Source: Pontibacter chinhatensis (GTDB taxonomy: Bacteria; Bacteroidota; Bacteroidia; Cytophagales; Hymenobacteraceae). From it: a stretch of 64,000 nt of DNA. Shown here in pieces: positions 45,962 to 54,476 of this stretch. Below the pieces are notes generated by a model. That model saw nothing but the letters and a program-made list of their open reading frames with translations, was not told the DNA's origin and did no database searches. The stretch lies in assembly GCF_900113285.1 (NCBI RefSeq), contig NZ_FOOT01000001.1, forward strand, positions 1,178,001 to 1,242,000, in the 5' to 3' direction. Position numbers and translations under genes: made by a program. Position 1 is the stretch's first letter, and every line of letters begins with the position of its first letter.

Positions 45962-48900
45962 TTAGAAACTAACATTTAAACCTGCCTGGAACGAGCGGGG
46001 CTGCGGTACGACGGCGTGGTCGATGCCACGCACGTTCTGATTGTTGCCGGCTACGTTCACTTCCGGATCCAAGCCGCTGTAGTTGGTCAGGGTCCAGAGG
46101 TTAGTGCCCGAGACATACACGCGCAGGCTGGAAATTTTATACTTGCTCAGGGCGGCAGAAGGCACCGTGTAACCCAGCGTTACCGAGCGCAGGCGCAGGA
46201 ACGAGCCATCCTCGATGAAGCGGCTGCTTGGCAAGGTATAGTTGTTGCCTTTTTTGGTCAGGCGTGGCATGTCTGTCATGTCGCCCGTCTGCTGCCAACG
46301 GTTCAGTTGGCCTGGCAGGTAAGAGATGGAGCCATTACGTGTGCCCCCGTGCTCCATAAAGTAACGGTTCAGGTTCAGGATCTCGTTGCCATACTCCCCA
46401 TAGATTAAGGCACCCAGATCAAAATTCTTGTATCGCACCGTGTTATTCAGGCCACCAAAAAAGTCCGGGGCGGCATTGGCCACAATCTGGCGGTCAGCCA
46501 CCGTAATGCTACCATTCTGGTCCACGTCGTCGTACACGGCGTCGCCGGTCTGTGGGTCTACGTACAGCTGCTTGTACACCCAAAAGTCATACACCGAGCC
46601 GCCTTCTTCCATCCGTACCCAATCGCGGGAGTGCTGGTTAATCGGAATCGGGAGCTTTTCGATCTTATTCACATTGCGGGCAATATTCAGGCTGGTGGTC
46701 CAGGTGAGGTCCTCGCGTTCGATGTTGGTGGTAGAGATGTTGAGTTCTACACCTTTGTTGCTGATCTCTCCCAGGTTTTCGAACACGCTGCTAAAGCCGG
46801 TTTTAGACGCCACCGGTACTTCCAGGAGCAGGTCTTTGGTATACTTGTTATAGTAGTTGGCCTCCACTTTCAGGCGGTTTTGGAGCAGCCCCAGGTCCAG
46901 GCCGATATTCCACTGACGCGTGGTCTCCCACTTCAGGTCCGGGTTGGCCAGTTGCTGGTGGCTGATGCCCGGCAGGCCCTCATAGTTGCGGCCCGCTCTC
47001 CATAGCCCGAGCGAAGCAAAGTCGTTTATGCCGTTCTGGTTACCCGTCACGCCGATGTTGGCGCGCAGCTTGATCAAATCGAAAGGCAGGTCTTGGGCAA
47101 AGGCTTCCTCGGAAATGATCCAGGAAGCACCCAGCGACGGGAACACGCCCCAGCGGTTGGAAGTGCCGAAACGGGAGGAGGCGTCGGCACGCACGCTGCC
47201 GTCGATGCTGTACCTGTCCTTGAAAGTATAGCCGGCGCGGGAGAAGAACGATATCAACCCGTTCTGGCTGGAGTTGGTTGAAGCCGTCTGCAAAGACGAG
47301 GAGGCAATCTCCTGGAAGTTGTCGCTCGGGAAATTGCGGCCAGTCAGCGAGAGGAAGTTATACTTGGTCTGCTGCACCGTGTTACCCAAGATCACGTTCA
47401 GGAAGTGGTCGTTGCCGAGGCGCTTGTTGTAGGTAAGCAGCTGCTCGTTAATGAGCGTTACCAGCTTGCTTTCGCTGCGGCTGGCGTTACCTGCCGGCAG
47501 GCCCACGCTGATCTGCGTGTTGTTGTATACTTTGTCGGCATACGCATTGTAGTCGATGCTCCAGTTCGACTTGAGGGTCAGCCCGTCCAGGATCTCATAC
47601 TCCCCGTAGAGGTTGGAAATCAGGCGGCTGCTTTCGCCCTGGATGTTAAGGTTCTCGATCAGGGCCAGGTGGTTATCGAAGATTGAGTGACGCGCGTAGC
47701 TGCCATCTTCGTTAAACACCGGCAGGTAAGTAGGCACGTACAAAGCCGAGTTAATCACGCCCTGAGCGCTGTCGTCGTTGCGGCTCTGGTTGCGCTTGCT
47801 ATACGAGATGGAGGTGCTGGTACCGATGGTCAGGCGCTTGTTTACCAGATGGTCGTAGTTGAACCGGCCACTGAAACGCTCGAACTCTGCCGGCTTCACG
47901 ATGCCTTCCTGCTTAAAGTACCCGCCGCCCAGAAAGAAGCGGTTGGATTCGCCGCCGCCCGAGGCCGATAGGTCATAGCTCTGCGTAGTTGCTGTCTGGA
48001 ACACATCCGGAATGCGGGAATAGGTGGTCTGCTCTTCCGGCAAACCTAAGCCGCCTTCGCTCCTAGGGCGAAATGGCAGGGTGGACAGGCTACCCCCATC
48101 GTTAAGATGCGTTTCGTTGATGAGCTCCGCTTCCTGCTGCGCGTTCACGGTTTCATAGATCTTGGGCGCCTTCGCAACGCCAAAATAAGTCTGGAAATTG
48201 ATGCGCGTGCCGGCATTGGTTTTGCCGCGCTTCGTAGTGATGAGCACGACGCCGTTTGCGCCACGCGCACCGTAAATCGCCGTGGCGTTCGCGTCCTTCA
48301 GTATTTCGATGCTTTCGATGTCTGCCGGGTTCAGGTCAGCCAGCGGGTTGGTCGTTTGCCCGCCCAGGCTCAGGCCTGAAAGGGACAGGTTGTTAATAAA
48401 CACACCGTCGACCACGTAAAGCGGCTCGTTGCTGGCATTAATCGAGGTATTGCCCCGGATACGCACGAAGATACCTCCCCCGGGCGTGCCGCTAGCGGCC
48501 GCTATCTGCACCCCCGACGCTTTTCCCTGCAACAGTTGGTCCGGGGACGGAGCCGGTATGCCTTTCAGCTCCTGTGGGTTAACCGAGGTCACGGCGCTGG
48601 AAACAGCCTTCTGCGACTGTGTACCGTAACCTACAACCACCACTTCCTCCAGGGCTTTGGTGTCTTCCTGCAAGGTTACGTTCAAGGCCTGGCCTTCTGC
48701 TTTTATTTCTTTTAAAGTATAGCCCAGGCTGGAAATGATAAGCGTCTGGCCATTTTCAACTGGCAGGTTAAAGCTGCCGTCCACACCGGTTACGGTGCCT
48801 TTGTCAGTGCCTTTTATCTGCACGCGGGCCCCGATCAGGGGCTCACCGGTTTTGGCGTCTTTCACTGTGCCCTGTGTTAGGGTGCTTTGTGCCAGCACAC

Positions 48901-48973
48901 TGCCACCGAAGGCCAGCAAGAGGCCCAGCGAGAGTAGCAGCCGCACAAGTTTGGATATAGTATATGTTTGCAT
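45962..48973 (-). CDS. SusC/RagA family TonB-linked outer-membrane transporter
   Basis: A 1003-residue receptor. Signal peptide to about residue 28 (SVLAQ), then the carboxypeptidase-like domain (VKDAKTGEPLIGARVQIKG), TonB-box region LEEVVVVGYGTQSQ, plug (GTPGGGIFVRIRGNTSINAS, IEILKDANATAIYGARGA) and a 22-strand barrel ending FQAGLNVSF. Works with the SusD-like protein downstream to import a ligand using TonB energy. I start at ATG 48973; the open frame runs 33 bp further upstream. It is preceded by a 540-nt leader with a SAM-I-like aptamer and two Cys-tailed small frames. No glycan-degrading enzymes are nearby, unlike a polysaccharide locus. Confidence 0.95.
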   Translation of the reverse strand: MQTYTISKLVRLLLSLGLLLAFGGSVLAQSTLTQGTVKDAKTGEPLIGARVQIKGTDKGTVTGVDGSFNLPVENGQTLIISSLGYTLKEIKAEGQALNVTLQEDTKALEEVVVVGYGTQSQKAVSSAVTSVNPQELKGIPAPSPDQLLQGKASGVQIAAASGTPGGGIFVRIRGNTSINASNEPLYVVDGVFINNLSLSGLSLGGQTTNPLADLNPADIESIEILKDANATAIYGARGANGVVLITTKRGKTNAGTRINFQTYFGVAKAPKIYETVNAQQEAELINETHLNDGGSLSTLPFRPRSEGGLGLPEEQTTYSRIPDVFQTATTQSYDLSASGGGESNRFFLGGGYFKQEGIVKPAEFERFSGRFNYDHLVNKRLTIGTSTSISYSKRNQSRNDDSAQGVINSALYVPTYLPVFNEDGSYARHSIFDNHLALIENLNIQGESSRLISNLYGEYEILDGLTLKSNWSIDYNAYADKVYNNTQISVGLPAGNASRSESKLVTLINEQLLTYNKRLGNDHFLNVILGNTVQQTKYNFLSLTGRNFPSDNFQEIASSSLQTASTNSSQNGLISFFSRAGYTFKDRYSIDGSVRADASSRFGTSNRWGVFPSLGASWIISEEAFAQDLPFDLIKLRANIGVTGNQNGINDFASLGLWRAGRNYEGLPGISHQQLANPDLKWETTRQWNIGLDLGLLQNRLKVEANYYNKYTKDLLLEVPVASKTGFSSVFENLGEISNKGVELNISTTNIEREDLTWTTSLNIARNVNKIEKLPIPINQHSRDWVRMEEGGSVYDFWVYKQLYVDPQTGDAVYDDVDQNGSITVADRQIVANAAPDFFGGLNNTVRYKNFDLGALIYGEYGNEILNLNRYFMEHGGTRNGSISYLPGQLNRWQQTGDMTDMPRLTKKGNNYTLPSSRFIEDGSFLRLRSVTLGYTVPSAALSKYKISSLRVYVSGTNLWTLTNYSGLDPEVNVAGNNQNVRGIDHAVVPQPRSFQAGLNVSF

Positions 48974-49077
48974 TTTAGCGTTAATAATTAGACAAAGTAT
49001 TCCCATGCTGCAAATGGGAAGTTTGCAGTAATGGCAAATTATAGAAAAGGATTTATGGGATTAGTGCAACTACTGCG

Positions 49078-49203
49078 CTAGCAACAACAGTTGCACATGC
49101 ACATTCGCTGGTGAACCGGCGTGAAAGAGGAAGAAATGAACCTCCGGAAAGCATAGGCCAGTGCATAAAGGCATGGCGTAATCTGGGGTAGATGATTGCC
49201 CAT
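49078..49203 (-). CDS. Second Cys-tailed leader ORF in the susC leader (41 aa)
   Basis: ATG 49203 to TAG 49078. The peptide ends RMCMCNCCC directly before the stop, with five Cys in the last eight residues. No homologue known to me. It begins 97 nt after the stop of the first leader frame and ends 104 nt before the susC ATG. Cys clusters next to the stop suggest a ribosome-stalling or attenuation role; unproven. Confidence 0.55.
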   Translation of the reverse strand: MGNHLPQITPCLYALAYAFRRFISSSFTPVHQRMCMCNCCC

Positions 49204-49299
49204 GATCAAACAAGATTAAAAAAATGGGTAGAAAAGAATACGAAGAAGTTGCTGCACCGGCAGGGTGCTTTTAGCTGCAAACAGAGAAATGGTTGGAGC

Positions 49300-49398
49300 T
49301 TAACAACAACAGCTATAACAACACATCAGGGCAGCGGGCGCTGCTTCAAATGATAAAACGGTTGTCAAAAATGCTGGTTTGGTGTGCTGTGCGTTCAT
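49300..49398 (-). CDS. First Cys-tailed leader ORF behind the SAM-I-like aptamer (32 aa)
   Basis: ATG 49398 to TAA 49300, starting 7-8 nt after the aptamer's closing stem. The peptide ends ALMCCYSCCC before the stop. It has the same length (32 residues) as the frame behind the divergent aptamer. Likely a cysteine-sensing leader; inference only. Confidence 0.6.
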   Translation of the reverse strand: MNAQHTKPAFLTTVLSFEAAPAALMCCYSCCC

Positions 49399-49405
49399 GC
49401 GTTCA

Positions 49406-49508
49406 ATTTATATGTCCCAAAATTGGGCAGGAGTTAGCACCTTTTCAGTATGACTGCTGGTTGCTAGAGGTTCACGGAGCCTGCTCTCTTCCCTCTTCTT
49501 TATAAATC
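49406..49508 (-). ncRNA. SAM-I (S-box)-like riboswitch upstream of susC
   Basis: Read on the minus strand: P1 TTTATA/TATAAA; P2 AGAGG/CCTCT; inner hairpin GAG-AGCAGG-CTC whose loop GCAGG can pair with CCTGC in the P3-P4 joining strand (the S-box pseudoknot); the conserved CTAGCAACC and AAGGTGCTAACTCCTGCCC; P4 CCC-AATTTT-GGG. This arrangement matches the S-box architecture, with a shortened P2. The copy at 49797 differs in P2 and P1 by compensating changes. Expected to sense S-adenosylmethionine and turn off the genes. Confidence 0.8.
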
Positions 49509-49523
49509 TTGATAAAGATGCTG

Positions 49524-49555
49524 CAAAGGTAAGGGCAGGATTTTTAGTGATGCAA
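49524..49555 (-). promoter_or_regulatory. Promoter of the susC leader transcript
   Basis: Minus strand TACCTTTG (49524-49531) with TTG (49553-49555) 21 bp upstream, the Bacteroidota -7/-33 consensus. The transcript would begin a few bases before the aptamer P1 stem. Confidence 0.7.
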
Positions 49556-49758
49556 GCTTTTTGTCAAAATTATTTTCATTTTAAAATTAAATCAGACGAT
49601 TCAGAACCACCTTGGAAGGCATCTTGCTAAAACACAAAACTACTTAAAAGCAACTCCTCCCCCCTTTTTCGGGTGATTCACCTGTTTGTTTCCGGTTGCA
49701 AAGAACATCCGATAACTGGTATGAAATGTCATTGGTGAAATGAAACCCTAAAAAAATA

Positions 49759-49791
49759 TTTGGAATTCTGAATGTCGCGGGCATACCTTTG
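49759..49791 (+). promoter_or_regulatory. Promoter of the M14 peptidase leader transcript
   Basis: TTTG (49759-49762), 21 bp, TACCTTTG (49784-49791). Perfect consensus; transcription would start about 49797 at the first bases of the second aptamer. Confidence 0.75.
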
Positions 49792-49796
49792 CCATG

Positions 49797-49897
49797 AATT
49801 TATACCGAAGAAGCGAGAGAGCAGGCTCCATGACCTTCTAGCAACCAGTTGATGAACCAGGTGCTACGTCCTGCCCAATTTTTGGGAACTATAAGTT
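49797..49897 (+). ncRNA. SAM-I (S-box)-like riboswitch upstream of the M14 peptidase
   Basis: P1 TTATA/TATAA; P2 AGAAG/CTTCT (covaries with AGAGG/CCTCT of the other copy); inner hairpin GAG-AGCAGG-CTC with loop GCAGG complementary to CCTGC; TCTAGCAACC and CAGGTGCTACGTCCTGCCC conserved; P4 CCC-AATTTTT-GGG. The aptamer is followed 7 nt later by a small Cys-tailed frame, as in the divergent copy. Confidence 0.8.
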
Positions 49898-49904
49898 TTA
49901 CATC

Positions 49905-50003
49905 ATGCAAACAGTCTACAGCTCCTTTCCGGGGCGCACGGGTTTCTTCATCTCTTTCCTGAGCATTACCTCCTACTCGCTTTCCTGCTGTTGTAGCAAG
50001 TAA
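49905..50003 (+). CDS. Cys-tailed leader ORF behind the second aptamer (32 aa)
   Basis: ATG 49905 to TAA 50003; the peptide ends SYSLSCCCSK. Same length and same distance from its aptamer as the frame at 49300-49398, although the sequences are otherwise unrelated. 198 nt separate it from the peptidase start, a stretch with a GCAGGCTTTCTGCCTGC hairpin (about 50085) and no clear T-run terminator. Confidence 0.55.
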   Translation: MQTVYSSFPGRTGFFISFLSITSYSLSCCCSK

Positions 50004-50201
50004 CCTTTTGGCTTCGGCAGTTGCCAGCCGACACGGCAAGTACCCTCTCAAGTCTTTAGGAACAAGGAGCGTTTGGTTGCGTTTGCAGGCTTTCTGCCTG
50101 CTACCTCCTCGCTCACCTGCTTCAGAGCCAGCCTTTTCAACCTGTTTATTCAGACAAGGCATCTGCGCCTGGTCCTTCTTTCATCTATATTTGAACTCAC
50201 C

Positions 50202-52805
50202 ATGCATTCCAACTCCCGGAGGCCTGCTTTAGGGCTTCTCTTCACTCTCGTCTTATGGGCATTTGCTGCGCTGCCATTGTTGGCGCAGAACAGCTACTAC
50301 TTTCCCAAAACCAAAAACTTTGATCCGAAAATTCCGACGCCGGAGCAATTCCTGGGCTACGGCATCGGGGAGCGGCAAACGCGCTATGACCGCGTGGTGG
50401 CTTACCTGCAGGAGCTAGACCGGGTGTCCGATAAGGTGCGCATCGAGACCATTGGGTATACTTACGAGCACCGCCCGCAGGTGATTGTCACCATCACCTC
50501 GCCGGAGAACCACGGCCAGTTGGAGCAGATCCGCCAGGAGCACCTGCAACTAACCGATCCGGCCAAGGCGGCGCCAGCCCTTACCAACATGCCGGTGCTG
50601 GTGCATCTGGCCTACAACGTGCACGGCAATGAATCGTCCAGCACTGAAGTATCCCTGCTCACAGCGTATTACCTGGCGGCCAACCAGGATCCGGAAACCC
50701 AGCGCTACCTCAAAGAATCAGTGGTTTTCATCGAACCGGCCCAGAACCCCGATGGTCGTGACCGCCACACCAACTGGGTCAGCATGCACCAGGGCAACCC
50801 CGCCGTAAGCGACCCCGCTGACCGAGAGCACAACGAAGTATGGCCAGGCGGCCGTGGCAACCACTACTGGTTCGACCTGAACCGTGACTGGCTGCCGCTG
50901 GCGCACGTGGAAAGCCGCAACCGCATGGAGTTTTACCACAAGTGGCTGCCCAACGTGTTCATCGATTTTCATGAGATGGGCACTAACTCGACTTACTACT
51001 TTGAGCCGAGCAAACCCTACAGTTCGGAAAACCGCCTGATCCCACGCAGCACCTACGACGGACTGAATGTATTAATGGCCAGGTACCATGCCGAGGCGCT
51101 GGATGAGCTGGGTTCGCTATACTTTACCAAGGAGCAGTACGACAACATTTACCCGGGCTACGGTTCTACTTATCCGGATTTTCAGGGAGGGGTAGGCATT
51201 ACGTTTGAGCAGGCCAGTTCCCGGGGCAACAAGCAGGAGCACTCCTTGGGCGTGCTCACCTTTGCCTTCACCATCCGCAACCACCTGACCACTGGTCTGG
51301 CCACGGTAAAAGCAGCCGTCGAAAACCGTGAGACGCTGCTCAGGCATCAGCGCGAGTTCTACGAGTCGGCCTTGGCCGACGGACGCAGGAACGGGGTGCG
51401 GGCATACATCTACGGTGAGAATTACGACGCCACCCGGTTGCGCAAGTTCACCGAGCTTTTGCTGGCCCACCGCATTGAAGTGTATGAACTGGAGAAATCA
51501 CAACGTATAAACGGGCAGCAGTTCGAGAAAGGCAAGGCCTACGTTGTGCCAACCGAACAGCCCCAATACCGCCTGGTGGAGTCCATTTTTGCCAAAACAA
51601 AAGAGTTTGACGACAGCGTGTTTTACGACGCATCGACCTGGACGCTGGCACTGGCTTATAACCTGCCGCACGCAGGCCTGAAGGCTAAGGGAGCATTGGG
51701 CAAACGCATTACCGAACTGGCGCCTCTAACACCTAACGTACCAGCGCAAAGCCACTATGCGTACCTGCTGGATTGGGCAGACTATAACGCGGCCGGTGCT
51801 TTGTACCTGCTGCAGGACAAAGGCGTGATCACGCAAACGATCTTTAAACCGTTTACAGCCTCCACCTCCTCCGGACCTAAAGCCTACCAGCCTGGCACGA
51901 TTACCATACCGGTGGCGTCGCAACAGATCTCTTCTGATTCGTTATATAAAGTGATAACAGAGGTCGCGCAGCTAAAGCAGATCAGCTTTGAGTCAGTGAA
52001 GACTGGCCTGAGTTTGAACGGCATTGACCTGGGCAGCAACAACATCCAGACGCTGCGCAAGCCAGAGGCGCTACTGCTCACCGGCCAGGGTATCACCTCG
52101 TATGAGGCTGGCGAAGTATGGTTTCTGCTCGACGAGCAGCTCCACATGCCTATCTCCAAAGTGGATCTGGCTTCCTTTCCACGCCTGAGCCTGCGCCGCT
52201 ACAACACCATCGTGCTGGTAAGCGGCATGTACAACAGCCTCGACAAAGCCTCGGTGGAAAAACTCAAGCGCTGGGTGACAGATGGGGGCACGCTGATTAC
52301 CTTCAAGTCGGCTGCGGAGTGGGCCATCAAACAAGGGCTGGCGCAGGGCAAGGCCATACCCGCCCAAGACACAGCCAGCAATGCTGCGCGCATTGATTTT
52401 GCCGATGCCCGCCCGACAGAGGGAGCCAAATCGGTAGGAGGCTCGATTTATGAGGTTGACCTGGATACCTCACACCCATTGGGCTTTGGCTTTACTAACC
52501 GTAAGCTGCCGGTGTACCGCAACAGTACCACCATTCTGGCGCCTGCCAAAAACCCTTACAGCACAGTGGCTCAGTATACGAATGAGCCGTGGCTGAGCGG
52601 CTATGTATCGAAGGCCAACCTGAACAAGATCAAAAATTCAGCGGCGCTGCTGGTCAGCGATCAGGGGCAGGGCCGCGTGATCCTGTTCTCAGACAACCCG
52701 AACTTCCGCGGCACCTGGTACGGCACCAACCGCCTGTTCTTTAATGCTCTTTTCTTCGGATCGGTGATTAAAACACCTGGCACGGCAGTGGCAACTGAAC
52801 ACTAG
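50202..52805 (+). CDS. M14 family zinc carboxypeptidase, secreted
   Basis: An 867-residue protein with signal peptide (hydrophobic to about residue 29, ALPLLAQ). The M14 domain has VHLAYNVHGNESSSTEV (zinc ligands His and Glu of HxxE), FIEPAQNPDGRDRH, the Arg/Asn block HYWFDLNRDWLPL and NVFIDFHEMGTN with the third ligand His. A large C-terminal region (about 500-867) lacks an obvious catalytic site but resembles a flavodoxin-like/glutamine-amidotransferase-like fold. Likely digests peptides outside the inner membrane. It is transcribed divergently from susCD and shares the riboswitch type. Start ATG 50202; the frame is open further upstream but that part is leader RNA. Confidence 0.9.
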   Translation: MHSNSRRPALGLLFTLVLWAFAALPLLAQNSYYFPKTKNFDPKIPTPEQFLGYGIGERQTRYDRVVAYLQELDRVSDKVRIETIGYTYEHRPQVIVTITSPENHGQLEQIRQEHLQLTDPAKAAPALTNMPVLVHLAYNVHGNESSSTEVSLLTAYYLAANQDPETQRYLKESVVFIEPAQNPDGRDRHTNWVSMHQGNPAVSDPADREHNEVWPGGRGNHYWFDLNRDWLPLAHVESRNRMEFYHKWLPNVFIDFHEMGTNSTYYFEPSKPYSSENRLIPRSTYDGLNVLMARYHAEALDELGSLYFTKEQYDNIYPGYGSTYPDFQGGVGITFEQASSRGNKQEHSLGVLTFAFTIRNHLTTGLATVKAAVENRETLLRHQREFYESALADGRRNGVRAYIYGENYDATRLRKFTELLLAHRIEVYELEKSQRINGQQFEKGKAYVVPTEQPQYRLVESIFAKTKEFDDSVFYDASTWTLALAYNLPHAGLKAKGALGKRITELAPLTPNVPAQSHYAYLLDWADYNAAGALYLLQDKGVITQTIFKPFTASTSSGPKAYQPGTITIPVASQQISSDSLYKVITEVAQLKQISFESVKTGLSLNGIDLGSNNIQTLRKPEALLLTGQGITSYEAGEVWFLLDEQLHMPISKVDLASFPRLSLRRYNTIVLVSGMYNSLDKASVEKLKRWVTDGGTLITFKSAAEWAIKQGLAQGKAIPAQDTASNAARIDFADARPTEGAKSVGGSIYEVDLDTSHPLGFGFTNRKLPVYRNSTTILAPAKNPYSTVAQYTNEPWLSGYVSKANLNKIKNSAALLVSDQGQGRVILFSDNPNFRGTWYGTNRLFFNALFFGSVIKTPGTAVATEH

Positions 52806-52861
52806 GAATCTTGCAGCCTGGAGCGATTACACGATAAGCCAAGCGTTATATTAGCTCCTGT

Positions 52862-52910
52862 ACAGATAGAAAGAGCCTGCACTTATAAGTGCAGGCTCTT
52901 TCTATCTGTA
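52862..52910. terminator. 48-bp perfect palindrome, bidirectional terminator
   Basis: ACAGATAGAAAGAGCCTGCAC and its exact complement GTGCAGGCTCTTTCTATCTG around TTATAA. Confidence 0.85.
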
Positions 52911-52964
52911 TGAACATTCATTAGCAACTCTTTCCTGCTAACAATCCAGGCTCCTGTATCCACG

Positions 52965-54266
52965 CTACTCAAAGGCGACGTAGGCTCCCTCAAAGGAGAT
53001 TGTCATGGTTCTAAATTGCCTAATGAAGTCCTGGCCGATGATGCCAAAATAAATCTCCCCGTTCGTAGAGATAGGATCCTGGCTGACAAACACCTTTTTC
53101 AGGCTGACGGGCTTCCCGCTCAGGAAGAAGGTAAGCTCCGGCACTTCATACCCTTTTAGCACCAGACCGCCACCCGTGCCTTCTGCCTTAAGTTCCTGCG
53201 AAGTGCCCTCTGCCTCTACAGTGGGTTTATACCTCTTGAAAAAGTTATCGCTCAGCTTCGTCCTGTCAGCGCCCGTATCAAAAGTATAGGGGAGCTCTTC
53301 GCCGTTGAAAGAAAGGTAAATCACCGGCTTGAGCCCGTCAATAATCATGTTGGGTTTTACATCCCTCTTCGCTTTCTCCCCATTAACCGTGAGCTGCGTC
53401 CGGTCGGTAAAGGTTAAGGTCCCGAAATGGCTGATAATGGGAAAGCCTATGATACCATTTATCTTGTAAAAGCCCCCTCCAAAGCTTAAGGCACTGTCAG
53501 GGAAGACCAGGAACACGGCATTGGAAACCTCAATGCCCCCGACGCGAAACCGCTCCCCTAGCGCCAGTTTCACAGGCGTAGCCAGGCCGGTAATGCCACT
53601 CTTCACAGGTATCGTCGAATCACTCACAATTTCAAAGCCCAATTCTTTGGCATAACTCTCAGACAGTACGGATAAACCGGCCCCCGAATCAAATACCATG
53701 TCGTGCACCTGTTCCCCTACCTGCACCGGAATGTTTAACAGGCCTGCTTTGTCCTTCTTTAACTGGATCTCCAAACCGCGAACCTTCTCCACCACTTGCG
53801 AAGGCACGCCGGAGAGCAGCCTCCAGATCTTTAGCGCCTCTGCTTCCTCCTGGTACTCCTCCGGCGTGAAAAACGCCCTGTAGGTAGAAAGCAGCAGGGT
53901 TCCTGTCCGGGCAGCGCTTTGGTAATCAAATAGCTTTATATGGTTGTCGTAGGCGGTTTTCAAGGCAACATAAGACAAGGTATCCTCGGCTGACAGGTTT
54001 GTAGCACCTGCCTTGGCAGACCTGAGAAGTTTGTTTGACTTTTTTGCCTTCCCGTAGGCATTGTAAACCGTTGCCTGATATATTTGTCTCGTCTTCCTGT
54101 CAAGCTGCCCGTTGTCCCGGATCAACTGGGAAAGGGCCGAAAGGTCTTTCCGTCGGTAAAGGCCATACGGCTCATGCGTTTGCCCGAACAAGGAGCTTAA
54201 AGAAATGAATAAGAGCAGAAAGAGCAGAACGCCACCCTTGGAGGCATTACCTAATGTACGTTTCAT
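52965..54266 (-). CDS. Protein with two retropepsin-like aspartic protease domains
   Basis: A 433-residue secreted protein (signal peptide to about residue 29, SLFGQ). A helical N-terminal part of about 140 residues is followed by two aspartic protease-like domains. The first has DMVFDSGAGLSVLSESYA (about 196) and ends near INGIIGFPIIS; the second has PYTFDTGADRTKLSDNFF (about 328) and ends IYFGIIGQDFIRQF. Retropepsin-like proteases normally work as dimers of one domain, so this chain may form a pseudo-dimer, as in pepsin. DSGAG in the first domain keeps Asp but has Ser for Thr, which is allowed. Substrate unknown. ATG 54266. Confidence 0.82.
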   Translation of the reverse strand: MKRTLGNASKGGVLLFLLLFISLSSLFGQTHEPYGLYRRKDLSALSQLIRDNGQLDRKTRQIYQATVYNAYGKAKKSNKLLRSAKAGATNLSAEDTLSYVALKTAYDNHIKLFDYQSAARTGTLLLSTYRAFFTPEEYQEEAEALKIWRLLSGVPSQVVEKVRGLEIQLKKDKAGLLNIPVQVGEQVHDMVFDSGAGLSVLSESYAKELGFEIVSDSTIPVKSGITGLATPVKLALGERFRVGGIEVSNAVFLVFPDSALSFGGGFYKINGIIGFPIISHFGTLTFTDRTQLTVNGEKAKRDVKPNMIIDGLKPVIYLSFNGEELPYTFDTGADRTKLSDNFFKRYKPTVEAEGTSQELKAEGTGGGLVLKGYEVPELTFFLSGKPVSLKKVFVSQDPISTNGEIYFGIIGQDFIRQFRTMTISFEGAYVAFE

Positions 54267-54476
54267 AGTTTTATCATTGTATAGCGTAACGGAGCAAATA
54301 TGCACTGAGGGAACAGCCTGTAAAAGTAAGCCTTACAAGTCTTACTACGAATCGAACCAACTACTATAGCAGCAACAGACTGTCCGGGTATTTCAGTACC
54401 TCATTTCGCAAAAGGACACGATGCTGAACGCACTTCATGATTCAAAGTAAAGCTTTGCTTTCTGCAGCGGGGCATC

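Noticed and set aside
44587..48973. SusC/SusD pair as a polysaccharide utilisation locus
   Set aside because: No glycoside hydrolase, sulfatase or glycan sensor is adjacent, and the leader carries a SAM-type aptamer.
49406..49897. The inverted pair read as a transposon with terminal repeats
   Set aside because: The copies differ in stems by compensating changes, each follows its own promoter, and there is no transposase between them; paired riboswitches explain them better.
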